From positions 62,001-126,000 of the forward strand of contig CAWFDX010000002.1 in the NCBI GenBank assembly GCA_963814645.1: a stretch of DNA of 64,000 nt, given 5' to 3'. A program made the translations under genes and the position numbers. Below the pieces are notes generated by a model. That model was not told where the DNA came from. It saw only the letters and a program-made list of their open reading frames with translations, and made no database searches. This document shows positions 31,850-40,215 of the stretch, one piece after another. How positions within the stretch are numbered: position 1 is the stretch's first letter; each line of letters opens with the position of its first letter. The DNA comes from RYN-230 sp963814645. GTDB lineage: Bacteria; Actinomycetota; Actinomycetes; Streptosporangiales; Streptosporangiaceae.

Positions 31850-32578
31850 TCACGACCAGGTGCGTCGCGGGCTGGCTAATGCGGTCGGCCGGGTGCGGTG
31901 GGCTAAGGACCGTACCGTGCAGCGGGGCATGCACCGCTCGACCAGGTCGTGGGCCACCTGCCGCCAGATATCGAGACCGTGCTGCCGGATCGGCACGCCG
32001 AAGCTCTGCGCGTAGACCTCGAGCCGGGGCACCGCGGTGCCCAGCACGTCGTAGCCCAGGCCTTCCAGCACCTCCCGGGCGTCGGTGGTGGAGTGCGCCC
32101 GGGTGATGCAGCGATTCAGCAGGATGGACGACCGGGGTGGCTTGTCCCGGACCATGCCCACGTCGGTGATCTCCTCGCGCACCGGCGTGGTCCGGTTGAT
32201 CTCGATCGGCGTCGGCCCGCACGGGATCAGGATCTCGTCCGCGTAGCGCATCGCCGACCGCGCGATGCTGGCGTGGTCCTCCAGTTGCGGCGTGTCAATG
32301 ATCACCACGTCGTCGGCCCGGGCTATCTCCGGCACGCGCCGGTGCAGCTCGCGGGACGGCAGCGCGACGATCCGGAACGGGAACGACGCCTGCGACAGCG
32401 CGAGACGCGGGTACATGGCCGCCAGATCTGACCATTCGAGGGCACTGCCCGATGGATCGGCGTCCACCAGGAGCACGCTGTTGCCCGCTTGGGCGAAAAC
32501 GTGTGCTAGCCAGACAGCCGAGGTGGTCTTCCCCGTGCCCGGCTTCAAGTTAGCCAGGGCGAGACTCAGCCCCGTCAC
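31850..32578 (-). CDS. ParA/Soj-type ATPase, orphan
   Basis: 242-residue deviant Walker A ATPase (MinD/ParA superfamily). Walker A is KPGTGKTTS at residues 12-20; the usual KGGxGKT Gly is Pro. Then VLLVDADPSGSALEWS and the Walker B region VVIIDTPQLEDHASIARSAMRYADEILIP. No ParB partner lies next to it, so plasmid- or element-derived single ParA or a signal/positioning ATPase is more likely than a chromosomal segregation pair. The C-terminal 40 residues are Arg/Pro-rich and less family-like. A near-perfect palindrome lies 70 bases upstream. Confidence 0.85.
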   Translation of the reverse strand: MTGLSLALANLKPGTGKTTSAVWLAHVFAQAGNSVLLVDADPSGSALEWSDLAAMYPRLALSQASFPFRIVALPSRELHRRVPEIARADDVVIIDTPQLEDHASIARSAMRYADEILIPCGPTPIEINRTTPVREEITDVGMVRDKPPRSSILLNRCITRAHSTTDAREVLEGLGYDVLGTAVPRLEVYAQSFGVPIRQHGLDIWRQVAHDLVERCMPRCTVRSLAHRTRPTALASPRRTWS

Positions 32579-32647
32579 CCAGGCATTATCGCAGCGTCCG
32601 CCGCCTTTCGGTAGACACGGGGCGGACCGGATTGCTTAGATAAGTAG

Positions 32648-32663
32648 TGCAGTACTTACTGCA
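32648..32663. promoter_or_regulatory. palindrome TGCAGTA-CT-TACTGCA upstream of parA
   Basis: A perfect 7-bp inverted repeat with 2-base centre, in an AT-rich stretch between the parA start (32578) and the DpgC-like gene stop (32683). It could be a ParA operator or a partition-like site. A related imperfect half (GCATTACGGCAATAC) follows. Confidence 0.45.
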
Positions 32664-32682
32664 TTACGGCAATACTGGCCGA

Positions 32683-34122
32683 TCAGGCCTGGCGGGCCGG
32701 GGCGTTCCAGTGCAGCTCCAGGTTGCGCACCAGGGCTGGGCTGAGGTGGCAGCGGGCCTGCTCCACCGAGAACGCCGCCATGTATTCGCGGAACACGTCG
32801 AGCGGCTCCTGGCCGGCCCGCAGCGTGCACCGGTTGGCGGCCGCGTTGACCAGCCCGGAGCTGGTCAGCGCGTCAATCCTGGCGTCCACCGCCCGGTCAA
32901 TCTCGACGGGTTCCACCACCTCGTCACACAGCAGCGCCGCATCCGGCTCGCCTGCGACCCACTCACGCCCGGACAGGATGGCCTGCCGGGCGGCCCGGTC
33001 ACCGACGAAGCGGGGCAGCCGGAGGTTGGACGCGCCGGGGATGATCCCCTCGTTCCGTGCGGGCAGGAACAGCCGCGACCCGCGGGTCGCGATCACGTGG
33101 TCCATGACATGCAGCAACTGGCAGGCGCCACCGACCGCGAACCGCTGCACCGCGGCGACCCAGAGCTTTTCTATGGTGCCCTCCGGATTGGTGCCCGGCT
33201 GCCCGGTCAGCCGTTCGGCCAGGACGGCGAGTCCGGCGTCCGCGTCCGGCGGCACGATCCCGCGGTAGATCTTGTGCACGTAACCGAGGTCGCGCTCCAG
33301 GTAGAACAGGAAGCTGAGCCGCCCGTGGTACAGGTGGGTGAGGTTGAGGCCGGAACCGAACACACGCACTCCGGGGTACCGGGGGTGATCGACCGCGCCA
33401 CCCCGGAACACGCCGATGTCGATGTCCGGGTCGAGCAGGATCAGGTCCACCGCGCACTCGGTCGGGCCCAGCGTGACGTCGTCCTCCGCGTTGAGGTGCC
33501 GCGGGTTGCGCAGTTCCAGCACACCGGCCCGGCCGTGCCGGGTGACCTGGACCGGGCCGAGGTCCACCGTGCCGGCCGTACGCAGTTCGCCGAGCCGGTC
33601 GATGGCCTCGGGCACCGGGCGGAGCATCGCGCCGATCAGGTGCCGCCCGGCCCGCGGCCGGGCCAGCAGGTGCCCCGCGAGCAGGCCCTGCGCGAACTCG
33701 ATGCCCTCCTTCTCCGGCAGCGGCCGGGCCCGCTCGGCGGCCAGGTCCGCGGCGGCCGGCACCAGGCCGGGCACCCGCTCGGCGGCCGCGGTGAGCAGTT
33801 CAGCCAGCCGCAGCGACCGGGTGTAGCCGCCGGTCAGCGCGTCATACAGGGCATCCGCGTGCACCCGCAGGAAGCCGTCCCTGGCCCCGTCCATCGCGGT
33901 CACCAGCACGTCCCGGGCGGCCTGCTCGTCGGCCGAGCGGTGCGCCTGGCCCGGCAGCCGGCTGCTCAGCGCCTGCCCGGCGGCCAGGAACTGGCTGAGC
34001 GCCGCGGCCGCCGCGTCCAGCGGCCCGCGCGGGTCCGGTAGCGCCGCGGCCCAGGCCGCCACCCCGGCCGCGGGCAGCCCGGCCCGGCTGAGCAGCTCAT
34101 CCGGTACCGGCGTCGTGGTCAT
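32683..34122 (-). CDS. DpgC-like (3,5-dihydroxyphenylacetyl-CoA dioxygenase) crotonase-fold enzyme
   Basis: 479-residue enoyl-CoA hydratase superfamily protein with a long helical N-terminal domain. The C-terminal half carries the block LFLPARNEGIIPGASNLRLPRF and FVGDRAARQAILSGREW, diagnostic of DpgC, the cofactor-free dioxygenase that turns 3,5-dihydroxyphenylacetyl-CoA into 3,5-dihydroxyphenylglyoxylate in glycopeptide antibiotic biosynthesis. Length fits DpgC (about 440). No DpgA, DpgB, DpgD or aminotransferase is in the window, so this is an orphan or acts on another aryl-acetyl thioester. Start is ATG 34122 without an obvious ribosome-binding site; 103 bases separate it from the divergent kelch gene. 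Confidence 0.85.
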   Translation of the reverse strand: MTTTPVPDELLSRAGLPAAGVAAWAAALPDPRGPLDAAAAALSQFLAAGQALSSRLPGQAHRSADEQAARDVLVTAMDGARDGFLRVHADALYDALTGGYTRSLRLAELLTAAAERVPGLVPAAADLAAERARPLPEKEGIEFAQGLLAGHLLARPRAGRHLIGAMLRPVPEAIDRLGELRTAGTVDLGPVQVTRHGRAGVLELRNPRHLNAEDDVTLGPTECAVDLILLDPDIDIGVFRGGAVDHPRYPGVRVFGSGLNLTHLYHGRLSFLFYLERDLGYVHKIYRGIVPPDADAGLAVLAERLTGQPGTNPEGTIEKLWVAAVQRFAVGGACQLLHVMDHVIATRGSRLFLPARNEGIIPGASNLRLPRFVGDRAARQAILSGREWVAGEPDAALLCDEVVEPVEIDRAVDARIDALTSSGLVNAAANRCTLRAGQEPLDVFREYMAAFSVEQARCHLSPALVRNLELHWNAPARQA

Positions 34123-34225
34123 CTGGCCATCATCCCCGGCCGCGCGGCCGGACCGGAAGTGTATCTACCGCGCCGGACCTCCCTCTGACCGGGTAACGCC
34201 AGCACATAGCGAGGGGGACCCGGAC

Positions 34226-35608
34226 ATGCCCGGTACCTGGCAGCCAATTGCCAATCAGCCCACGTTCGATGCGAGCACCATGCTGCTGCTCACCGACGGC
34301 ACCGTCATGTGCCAGGACTCGGGGGCCACCGACTGGTGGCGGCTGACCCCGGACGAGTGGGGTGACTACACCAACGGCACCTGGTCGCCGCTGGCCCCGA
34401 TGACCGACTCGCGGCTGTACTACGCCTCGGCGGTACTGGCCGACGGCCGGGTCTTCGTGGCGGGCGGCGAGTACCACAACGGAATCCAGGACGACTGGAA
34501 CCGGGCCGAGATGTACGACCCGGCCGCCGACGCCTGGCACCTGATCAGCACGCCAGGCTGGACGCACATCGGCGACGCGCCGTGCTGCGTGCTGCCGGAC
34601 GGGCGGGTGCTGCTCGGCTCGATCGACGACATCAGGACCGCGCTGTACAACCCCAAGACCGACACCTGGGCCGCCACCGGGAACAAGGCCGACTCCAGCT
34701 CCGAGGAGGGCTACACGCTGCTGCCGGACGGCACGGTGCTGGCCCCGGAGAACTCCGCTCCGCCCAACGCCGAGAAGTACCTTATCGCCGCGGGCACCTG
34801 GGTCAGCGCGGGCCAGACGCCGCAGTCGCTGGTCGAGAGCAACTTCTCCATCGAGATCGGCCCCTGCCTGCTCCGCCCGGACGGCACCGCGTTCCAGGTC
34901 GGCGGCAACGGGCACACCGCCGTGTACCACCCGGACCACGATCCGGCCACCCCCGGGTACTGGGTCGGGGGCCCGGACTTCCCGGACAGCTCGCCGGGCA
35001 CACCGCTCAAGGCGAACGACGCGCCGGGGTGCGTGCTGCCCAACGGGCATGTGCTGTGCGTCGCAGGCACCGCGCCGAACACCGGCGGCTTCGCGGTGAA
35101 CGGGCAGTTCTTCGAGTTCGACGGCAAGCTGCTCGACCCGGCGCCGGCGCCCGGCAACGCGGGTGGCGAGGTGTTCACCGGGCGGATGCTGCTGCTGCCC
35201 ACCGGCCAGGTGCTGTTCAGCGCGGGCAGCCCGGCCATGGAGATCTACACCCCGGTGGGCGAGCCGGACGACGAGTGGCGGCCGCACATCAGCCGGCACC
35301 CGCGCGACCTGGAACCCGGCCACACGTACGAGATCCACGGCGAGCGGTTCAACGGGATGACCCAGGCAGTGGCGTACGGCGACGACGCCACGATGGCGAC
35401 CAACTACCCGCTCGTCCGGCTGGTCAGCGAGGACGGGCACGTGCATTACTGCCGGACGCACGAGCACAGCACGATGGCCGTGGCCACCCGGCGGCGGCTG
35501 GTGCACACCCACTTCACCGTGCCGAACAGCCTGCCGCATGGGCGGTATGACCTGCGGGTGGTGGCTAACGGCATCGCCTCGCCCGAGGTCGAGGTCCGGG
35601 TCGGCTGA
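34226..35608 (+). CDS. kelch/galactose-oxidase-like beta-propeller with DUF1929 domain
   Basis: 460-residue propeller with kelch motifs: VLADGRVFVAGGE, CCVLPDGRVLLGS, TLLPDGTVLAPEN, CLLRPDGTAFQVGG and MLLLPTGQVLFSAGS. The last 110 residues (HISRHPRDLEPGHTYEI through PHGRYDLRVVANG) are a DUF1929-like immunoglobulin fold, the layout of galactose and glyoxal oxidases. The copper ligands of the oxidases cannot be confirmed; HVHYCRTHEHST supplies candidate His/Cys residues. No signal peptide is visible, unlike secreted relatives. The ATG at 34226 follows GAGGGGGACC. Substrate binding, for instance a sugar, is an inference. Confidence 0.85.
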   Translation: MPGTWQPIANQPTFDASTMLLLTDGTVMCQDSGATDWWRLTPDEWGDYTNGTWSPLAPMTDSRLYYASAVLADGRVFVAGGEYHNGIQDDWNRAEMYDPAADAWHLISTPGWTHIGDAPCCVLPDGRVLLGSIDDIRTALYNPKTDTWAATGNKADSSSEEGYTLLPDGTVLAPENSAPPNAEKYLIAAGTWVSAGQTPQSLVESNFSIEIGPCLLRPDGTAFQVGGNGHTAVYHPDHDPATPGYWVGGPDFPDSSPGTPLKANDAPGCVLPNGHVLCVAGTAPNTGGFAVNGQFFEFDGKLLDPAPAPGNAGGEVFTGRMLLLPTGQVLFSAGSPAMEIYTPVGEPDDEWRPHISRHPRDLEPGHTYEIHGERFNGMTQAVAYGDDATMATNYPLVRLVSEDGHVHYCRTHEHSTMAVATRRRLVHTHFTVPNSLPHGRYDLRVVANGIASPEVEVRVG

Positions 35609-35630
35609 CGAGGGGGCAGCCGACCCGGCC

Positions 35631-37472
35631 TCAGGTCCCGTGCGGGCACGGGAAGAACATCTTCCCGTCCAGGTTGACGTCGAACTTGACTGCGCTGAAC
35701 CCATAGGGCGGCTGGTAGACCGCCGCGCAGAAGGCGGCAAAGGACCGTCGCCCGGTGCACTTCTTCCCGGTCTGGCCGGGGTTGCACACGTAATGGTCGG
35801 CCGCGTACTCGGCCTCGCCCACCCACTTGCCGGTGGGCTGGCGGGCGGTCCGGTCGGTGCTGAAGTCGTCCCAGCCGCATGGGGTCGCGCCGTGCAGGCC
35901 GGTGCAGGTGATCCCGTACTGGCTGCTGCCGCGCAGCTGCGCCGCGGTGCACATCTTGTAGACGTAGCACTCCTCGACCACCGCTCCGTCCGTGTACCGG
36001 CGCCCCCACCAGGACAGGTATGGCGAGTTCTTCCACAGCACGGTCATCCCGTACCGGTGCACCTCGTTGAACGCCCAGGCCAGGTAGTTCTGCGCGTCAC
36101 CGGGGGTGAGCTGGAAGCCGGTGGTGGACGGCGGGTCGAAGCTGTCGATGTCGTCCAGTTCCACCGCGTCGAAGCCCTTCCGGGCACACATGGCGATCCG
36201 CTCCTGGAGCATCGGCTCGAGCTCGCGCAGCTGCCGGAAGTCCACCCAGCGTTCCTCGGGGTAGCCGTAGTACACCTTGCCCAGCGTGGCCGCCGGGAAG
36301 TAGCCGCCAAACGGCGCCGGGCTGGCGTCCGGCCGGTAGTCCTCCCAGGCCAGGTCCAGGTAGCAGACCGTGCGCGGGTGCGGCAGCGTGGCCGCATGCC
36401 AGCGGGTCTCGATCGTGTGCACCTCGGCCCGGGTGGTCAGGAACCCGTCGATGTCGTAGATGTCCACCGCGTGCTTGCCGGTGCGCTGCAGCGGGGTGAC
36501 CCGGCCGATCTGCCAGTCCCAGCGCATCGGGTGGCCGTTGGCGGCCAGGTGCGGCGGGTACCAGCAGCTGCCCTGGCAGGCCAGCGGCGCGGGCAGCGGC
36601 ACCACCCGCCAGCGGAACCGGATCGTGCTGGCCCCGGCGCGGTTGGCCGTCCGCACCGCCACCTGGTGCGGGCCGGGCCGGAGCAGGCCGGTATAGAACA
36701 CCCGGCGGCTGGGCAGCGCGCGCCACCGGCCGCCGTCCACCTGGTAGCTCAGCGCCGGCTGGCCGTCGGCCGCGTTGTAATGCGGCACACCCACCTGGAA
36801 GTACTCGGCGTTAGAGCCGGTGGTGTGCTCCGGGGTGCCGTTGATGAACGCCGCCGCCGGCGCCCGGTGCCGCGGGTAGGCGCGGACCGGCGCACTGGCC
36901 AGCCGGCTGACCGAGCGGCGGATGACCTTGAAGGTGAACGTGGCCGGCTGGGTCTCCACCACCTCGGCGGCGGTCTCGGTGACCCGGAGCCGCCGGCCGG
37001 TATCCGGCTGGCTCGGCCGGTACTGCCGGGCCGCGAACGGCGTCGCGGCCGAGTCGGACGCGGTCACGCAGTGCGTGCCGTCGGCCCGGCAGGTCTGCCA
37101 GGTATAGGCGACCGCGAAGCTGAGCAGCTTCGTGCCGCGCGGTAGCCGGCCCGGCGACCAGCGCAATCCCACCGCGGTCACCAGCCCGCCGTCCTGTGGC
37201 TGGCCCGCGATGCGCAGCGTCCCCTGGTGCACCGGCGCCGGAATCCGCACACTCGCGGACGCTGCGGCGGTCGCGGCGCGCGCGCTGGCCGTCGTGCCCG
37301 CGGCACCGGCCGGCGTCACCGCGGCCAGCGAGGCGACCACCAGCGCAACCCCGGTCGTCACCAAGATCAACGGATGACTTTTCACGCGTTTGGTACGGCT
37401 AATCCCGGCAAAACGGGCAGCTTTGCGTACCACTCGCGTGAAAAGTGAGGGTGGGGGCTGGTGGCGGGTCAT
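35631..37472 (-). CDS. secreted GH114 endo-alpha-1,4-polygalactosaminidase
   Basis: 613-residue secreted glycoside hydrolase. A long N-terminal basic region, hydrophobic core (PLILVTTGVALVVASLAAV) and AGAAG form a signal peptide. Residues about 75-310 are beta-rich accessory domains with Ig-like repeats. The C-terminal TIM barrel has the GH114 pattern: KHAVDIYDIDGF, TVCYLDLAWEDYRPDA, ERWVDFRQ, GFDAVELDDIDSFDPPSTTGFQLT and MTVLWKNSPY. GH114 enzymes hydrolyse alpha-1,4-linked galactosamine in fungal galactosaminogalactan and bacterial Pel. Downstream partner of the GH4 gene (12-base gap, same strand), divergent from a sugar ABC importer. Confidence 0.88.
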   Translation of the reverse strand: MTRHQPPPSLFTRVVRKAARFAGISRTKRVKSHPLILVTTGVALVVASLAAVTPAGAAGTTASARAATAAASASVRIPAPVHQGTLRIAGQPQDGGLVTAVGLRWSPGRLPRGTKLLSFAVAYTWQTCRADGTHCVTASDSAATPFAARQYRPSQPDTGRRLRVTETAAEVVETQPATFTFKVIRRSVSRLASAPVRAYPRHRAPAAAFINGTPEHTTGSNAEYFQVGVPHYNAADGQPALSYQVDGGRWRALPSRRVFYTGLLRPGPHQVAVRTANRAGASTIRFRWRVVPLPAPLACQGSCWYPPHLAANGHPMRWDWQIGRVTPLQRTGKHAVDIYDIDGFLTTRAEVHTIETRWHAATLPHPRTVCYLDLAWEDYRPDASPAPFGGYFPAATLGKVYYGYPEERWVDFRQLRELEPMLQERIAMCARKGFDAVELDDIDSFDPPSTTGFQLTPGDAQNYLAWAFNEVHRYGMTVLWKNSPYLSWWGRRYTDGAVVEECYVYKMCTAAQLRGSSQYGITCTGLHGATPCGWDDFSTDRTARQPTGKWVGEAEYAADHYVCNPGQTGKKCTGRRSFAAFCAAVYQPPYGFSAVKFDVNLDGKMFFPCPHGT

Positions 37473-37484
37473 GGCGCGGCACCC

Positions 37485-38795
37485 CTAACGGAGACCGGGC
37501 GGGAGCAGGTCGCGGTGAGCAGCTAGCAGGTCGTCACACATGGCTACCGTCTCGGCGGTGGTCAGCGTGGCGGCCGTGTTCGGGTCGAGCAGCGCGGCCT
37601 GGTAGACGTGCTCCCGGGACTCGTCCAGTGCGGCCCGCACGGTCAGCTCGACCACGTTGAGGAACGTCCGGTTCAGCGCGGTGAGCTGCGGCGGCAGCGG
37701 GCCGACCGGCACCGGCTTGGCGCCGCCCGCGCCGACCATGGCGGGCACCTCCACACAGCAGTCCTCCGGCAGGCTGGAGATCAGCCCGCCGTTGCGGATG
37801 TTCACGTGCAGTTCCCGCTCCTGGCCGGTCTCCACCGCATGGATGAACAGCGAGGCCAGCTCGTGCTGCGGGGTCAGGTCGAGCGGCCGGCCCGCGTCCA
37901 GGTCGGCCTGCACCGCGTCCAGTTCGCGCAGGTTCTCCTCGGACCGCTCCAGGTAGTCACCGACGAAGATGCGGAACCGCTCGATCTGTGCGTCGTGCCG
38001 CATGAACCACGGCACGTACTCGGCGGAATGCTCGCTGGACTCGGTCGGGAAGTAGCCGAACCGGCGGAAGATCTCCACCCGGACCCGGCGGTGCAGCTCC
38101 GGCGACCGGTCAATGACCTCGGTCAGCCGCGGGTACAGGGACTCGCCGTCCTGCTCGAACCGGAGCACGAACGCCTGGTGGTTGAAGCCCGCGGTAAGGA
38201 ACTGGACCCGGTCCGGGTCGGCGCCGGTCAGCCCGGTCAGGAACGCCTGGGTGTCCCGCACCGAGTGGCACAGCCCGTACACCCGGGTGAACGGGGTGCC
38301 CGCATATACCGCCCAGGGCAGCATGGCCATCGGGTTGCTGTAGCTGAGCAGGTAGGCGTCCGGGCATACCTCGTGCATGTCCCGGCCCAGCGCGAGCACC
38401 ACCGGGATGGTGCGCAGGCCGCGGAAGATGCCGCCGATGCCGAGCGTGTCCCCGATGGTCTGGCGCACGCCGTACCGGGCCGGGATGTCGAAGTCGGCGC
38501 GGGTGGCGTCGTACCCGCCGACCTGCACCTCGTTGATCACGTAGTCCGCGCCGGCCAGCGCGGCGCGGCGGTCCCCGGTCGCGGTCACCCGGGCGCCCGC
38601 GCCGGCCTGGGCCACCAGCTGGCGGGCCAGCCGCTCCGCGTAGGCCAGCCGGCCCGCGCTGATGTCGTACAGTGCGAGCTCCAGACGGCCGCGCAGCTCC
38701 GGGTACGCACACAGGTCAGTCACCACGTTGCGGGTGAACTCGATGCTGCCGGCCCCGACGAACGTCACTTTGATCACAGCTCGTGAGTGTTTCAT
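37485..38795 (-). CDS. melA: GH4 alpha-galactosidase (MelA type)
   Basis: 436-residue NAD+- and metal-dependent GH4 enzyme. The N-terminal Rossmann motif is VTFVGAGSIEFTRN. MelA hallmarks follow: NEVQVGGYDATRADFDIPARYGVRQTIGDTLGIGGI, then SNPMAMLPW, GLCHSVRD and AGFNHQAFVLRF. GH4 alpha-galactosidases oxidise C3 of the sugar and eliminate, using NAD+ and Mn2+; they act in the cytoplasm on oligosaccharides such as melibiose. The ATG at 38795 (MKHSRAVIKV) is preferred to an upstream GTG/ATG. First gene of the GH4-GH114 operon. Could act on galactose-containing oligomers from galactosaminogalactan. Confidence 0.92.
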   Translation of the reverse strand: MKHSRAVIKVTFVGAGSIEFTRNVVTDLCAYPELRGRLELALYDISAGRLAYAERLARQLVAQAGAGARVTATGDRRAALAGADYVINEVQVGGYDATRADFDIPARYGVRQTIGDTLGIGGIFRGLRTIPVVLALGRDMHEVCPDAYLLSYSNPMAMLPWAVYAGTPFTRVYGLCHSVRDTQAFLTGLTGADPDRVQFLTAGFNHQAFVLRFEQDGESLYPRLTEVIDRSPELHRRVRVEIFRRFGYFPTESSEHSAEYVPWFMRHDAQIERFRIFVGDYLERSEENLRELDAVQADLDAGRPLDLTPQHELASLFIHAVETGQERELHVNIRNGGLISSLPEDCCVEVPAMVGAGGAKPVPVGPLPPQLTALNRTFLNVVELTVRAALDESREHVYQAALLDPNTAATLTTAETVAMCDDLLAAHRDLLPPGLR

Positions 38796-38810
38796 TTGCC
38801 CCGTTTTCGC

Positions 38811-38847
38811 GCAAGATCTTGCATCTGGGGCGAGCGGAATGCACAAT
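38811..38847 (+). promoter_or_regulatory. shared control region of the sugar-utilisation locus
   Basis: A perfect 12-bp palindrome GCAAGATCTTGC (38811-38822) lies between the divergent GH4 and sugar-binding protein genes. It overlaps a promoter for the ABC operon: -35 TTGCAT (38819-38824), 17 bases, -10 CACAAT (38842-38847), 48 bases before the lipoprotein ATG. The DeoR repressor at 46149 is the obvious candidate ligand. Confidence 0.6.
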
Positions 38848-38894
38848 GCTGACTCAAATAGTGCAGCTTCGATCAGTTATGGGCGGGATGCGGT

Positions 38895-40211
38895 ATGGCG
38901 AAGCAGCGGCCAGCCCGGCGCTGGCGGTTCTCCCTGGCAGGTTCCCTGGCCGTGCCCGTCGCGGCCGTCATGGTGCTGGCCGGCTGCGGCACGGACAGCA
39001 ACAGCAACGGGTCCAGTAGCGGCAGTTCGATCCAGGTCTGGGAAGGCTGGACCGGAGCCGAGGCCAAGACCTGGACGCACCTGATCTCCGTATACGAGCA
39101 CAGCCACTCCGGCCAGAAGGTGAACAGCCTGTACGTCAACAACGACGACACGCTGCAGAAGGTGCTGACCGCGGTGCGCGGCGGCAGCCCGCCGGACATC
39201 GCCTACCTGTACGGGTCGTGGGCGCCGAACGTGGCCCAGATCCCGCAGGTGGTCAACCTGACCAAGGTGGTCCAGCGGCCCGGCGTGAACTGGAACGACT
39301 TCTGGGTCGGCGAGCGGGACGTGGCCACCGTCAACGGCAAGGTGATCGGCATCCCGGCTCTGGTGGACAACCTGGCCGTGGTCTACAACAAGACGCTGTT
39401 CGCCAAGGCCCACCTGCCGCTGCCCAGCGCCAACTGGACCTGGGACCAGTTCGTGGCCGACGCCAAGAAGCTGACCGACCCGGCCAATAAGCAGTTCGGC
39501 ACCGCGTACGTGACCCCGGGCACCGAGGACACGGTGTGGCACTGGGAGGCGCTGCTCTGGGAGGCCGGCGGCAGCTTGCTCACCGCGGGCAACAAGAAGG
39601 CCGCGTTCGACTCGGCCGCCGGGCTCACCTCGCTGAACACGCTGCGCACGATGGCCGTGACGGACAAGTCCATGTACCTGGACCCGACCGACTCGGCGTA
39701 TGCCAACCTGTTCAACTCGGGCAAGATCGGCATGCTGGTCACCGGCCCGTGGGACCTGTCCGGGTTCCCCAACGTGCACTACGGCGTGCAGATCATGCCG
39801 GCCTACCCCGGTACCAGCGGTGGCCACCAGACGATCTCCGGCCCGGACAACTGGGTGATCTTCAACAACGGCTCGTCGCAGGTCAGCGCGGCCGAGAAGT
39901 TCCTGCTCTGGGTGACCGCACCGGCCCAGGTCAAGTACTGGTCGCTGCACACCGGTGACCTGCCCACCCGGGCGTCGGTGGGCAACGCGGCCGGGTTCAA
40001 CCAGCAGATGGACAGCACGCTGCCCGACGTCAGCGCGTTCGTGGCCAACCTGGCCAACGTCAAGCAGGCCCGGCCGCAGATCCCGACGTACCCCAAGATC
40101 TCGCAGGTGCTCGGCAACATGATCGTGTCGGTGCTGCTCGGCAAGACCCAGCCGCAGGCCGCGCTCAGTTCCGCCGCGCAGCAGGTCAACCAGATCCTGG
40201 GCGCGGGCTGA
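38895..40211 (+). CDS. ABC sugar importer, substrate-binding lipoprotein
   Basis: 438-residue family 1 carbohydrate-binding protein. Lipobox LAGC with Cys31 follows a Tat-like/Sec signal (MAKQRPARRWRFSLAG), then the fold begins IQVWEGWTGAEAKTWTHL with the typical VLTAVRGGSPPDIAYLYGSW and GKVIGIPALVDNLAVVYNKTLF. It should bind mono- or oligosaccharides outside the membrane and hand them to the two permeases downstream. No ATPase gene is in the locus; actinobacteria commonly share MsiK. Four bases separate it from the next gene. Confidence 0.93.
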   Translation: MAKQRPARRWRFSLAGSLAVPVAAVMVLAGCGTDSNSNGSSSGSSIQVWEGWTGAEAKTWTHLISVYEHSHSGQKVNSLYVNNDDTLQKVLTAVRGGSPPDIAYLYGSWAPNVAQIPQVVNLTKVVQRPGVNWNDFWVGERDVATVNGKVIGIPALVDNLAVVYNKTLFAKAHLPLPSANWTWDQFVADAKKLTDPANKQFGTAYVTPGTEDTVWHWEALLWEAGGSLLTAGNKKAAFDSAAGLTSLNTLRTMAVTDKSMYLDPTDSAYANLFNSGKIGMLVTGPWDLSGFPNVHYGVQIMPAYPGTSGGHQTISGPDNWVIFNNGSSQVSAAEKFLLWVTAPAQVKYWSLHTGDLPTRASVGNAAGFNQQMDSTLPDVSAFVANLANVKQARPQIPTYPKISQVLGNMIVSVLLGKTQPQAALSSAAQQVNQILGAG

Positions 40212-40215
40212 CGAC

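Noticed and set aside
32579..32682. parS-like partition site
   Set aside because: The palindrome does not match the parS consensus and there is no ParB; kept only as an operator candidate.
34130..35740. 536-residue minus frame opposite the kelch protein
   Set aside because: Shadow; the plus strand has kelch motifs and a good ribosome-binding site.
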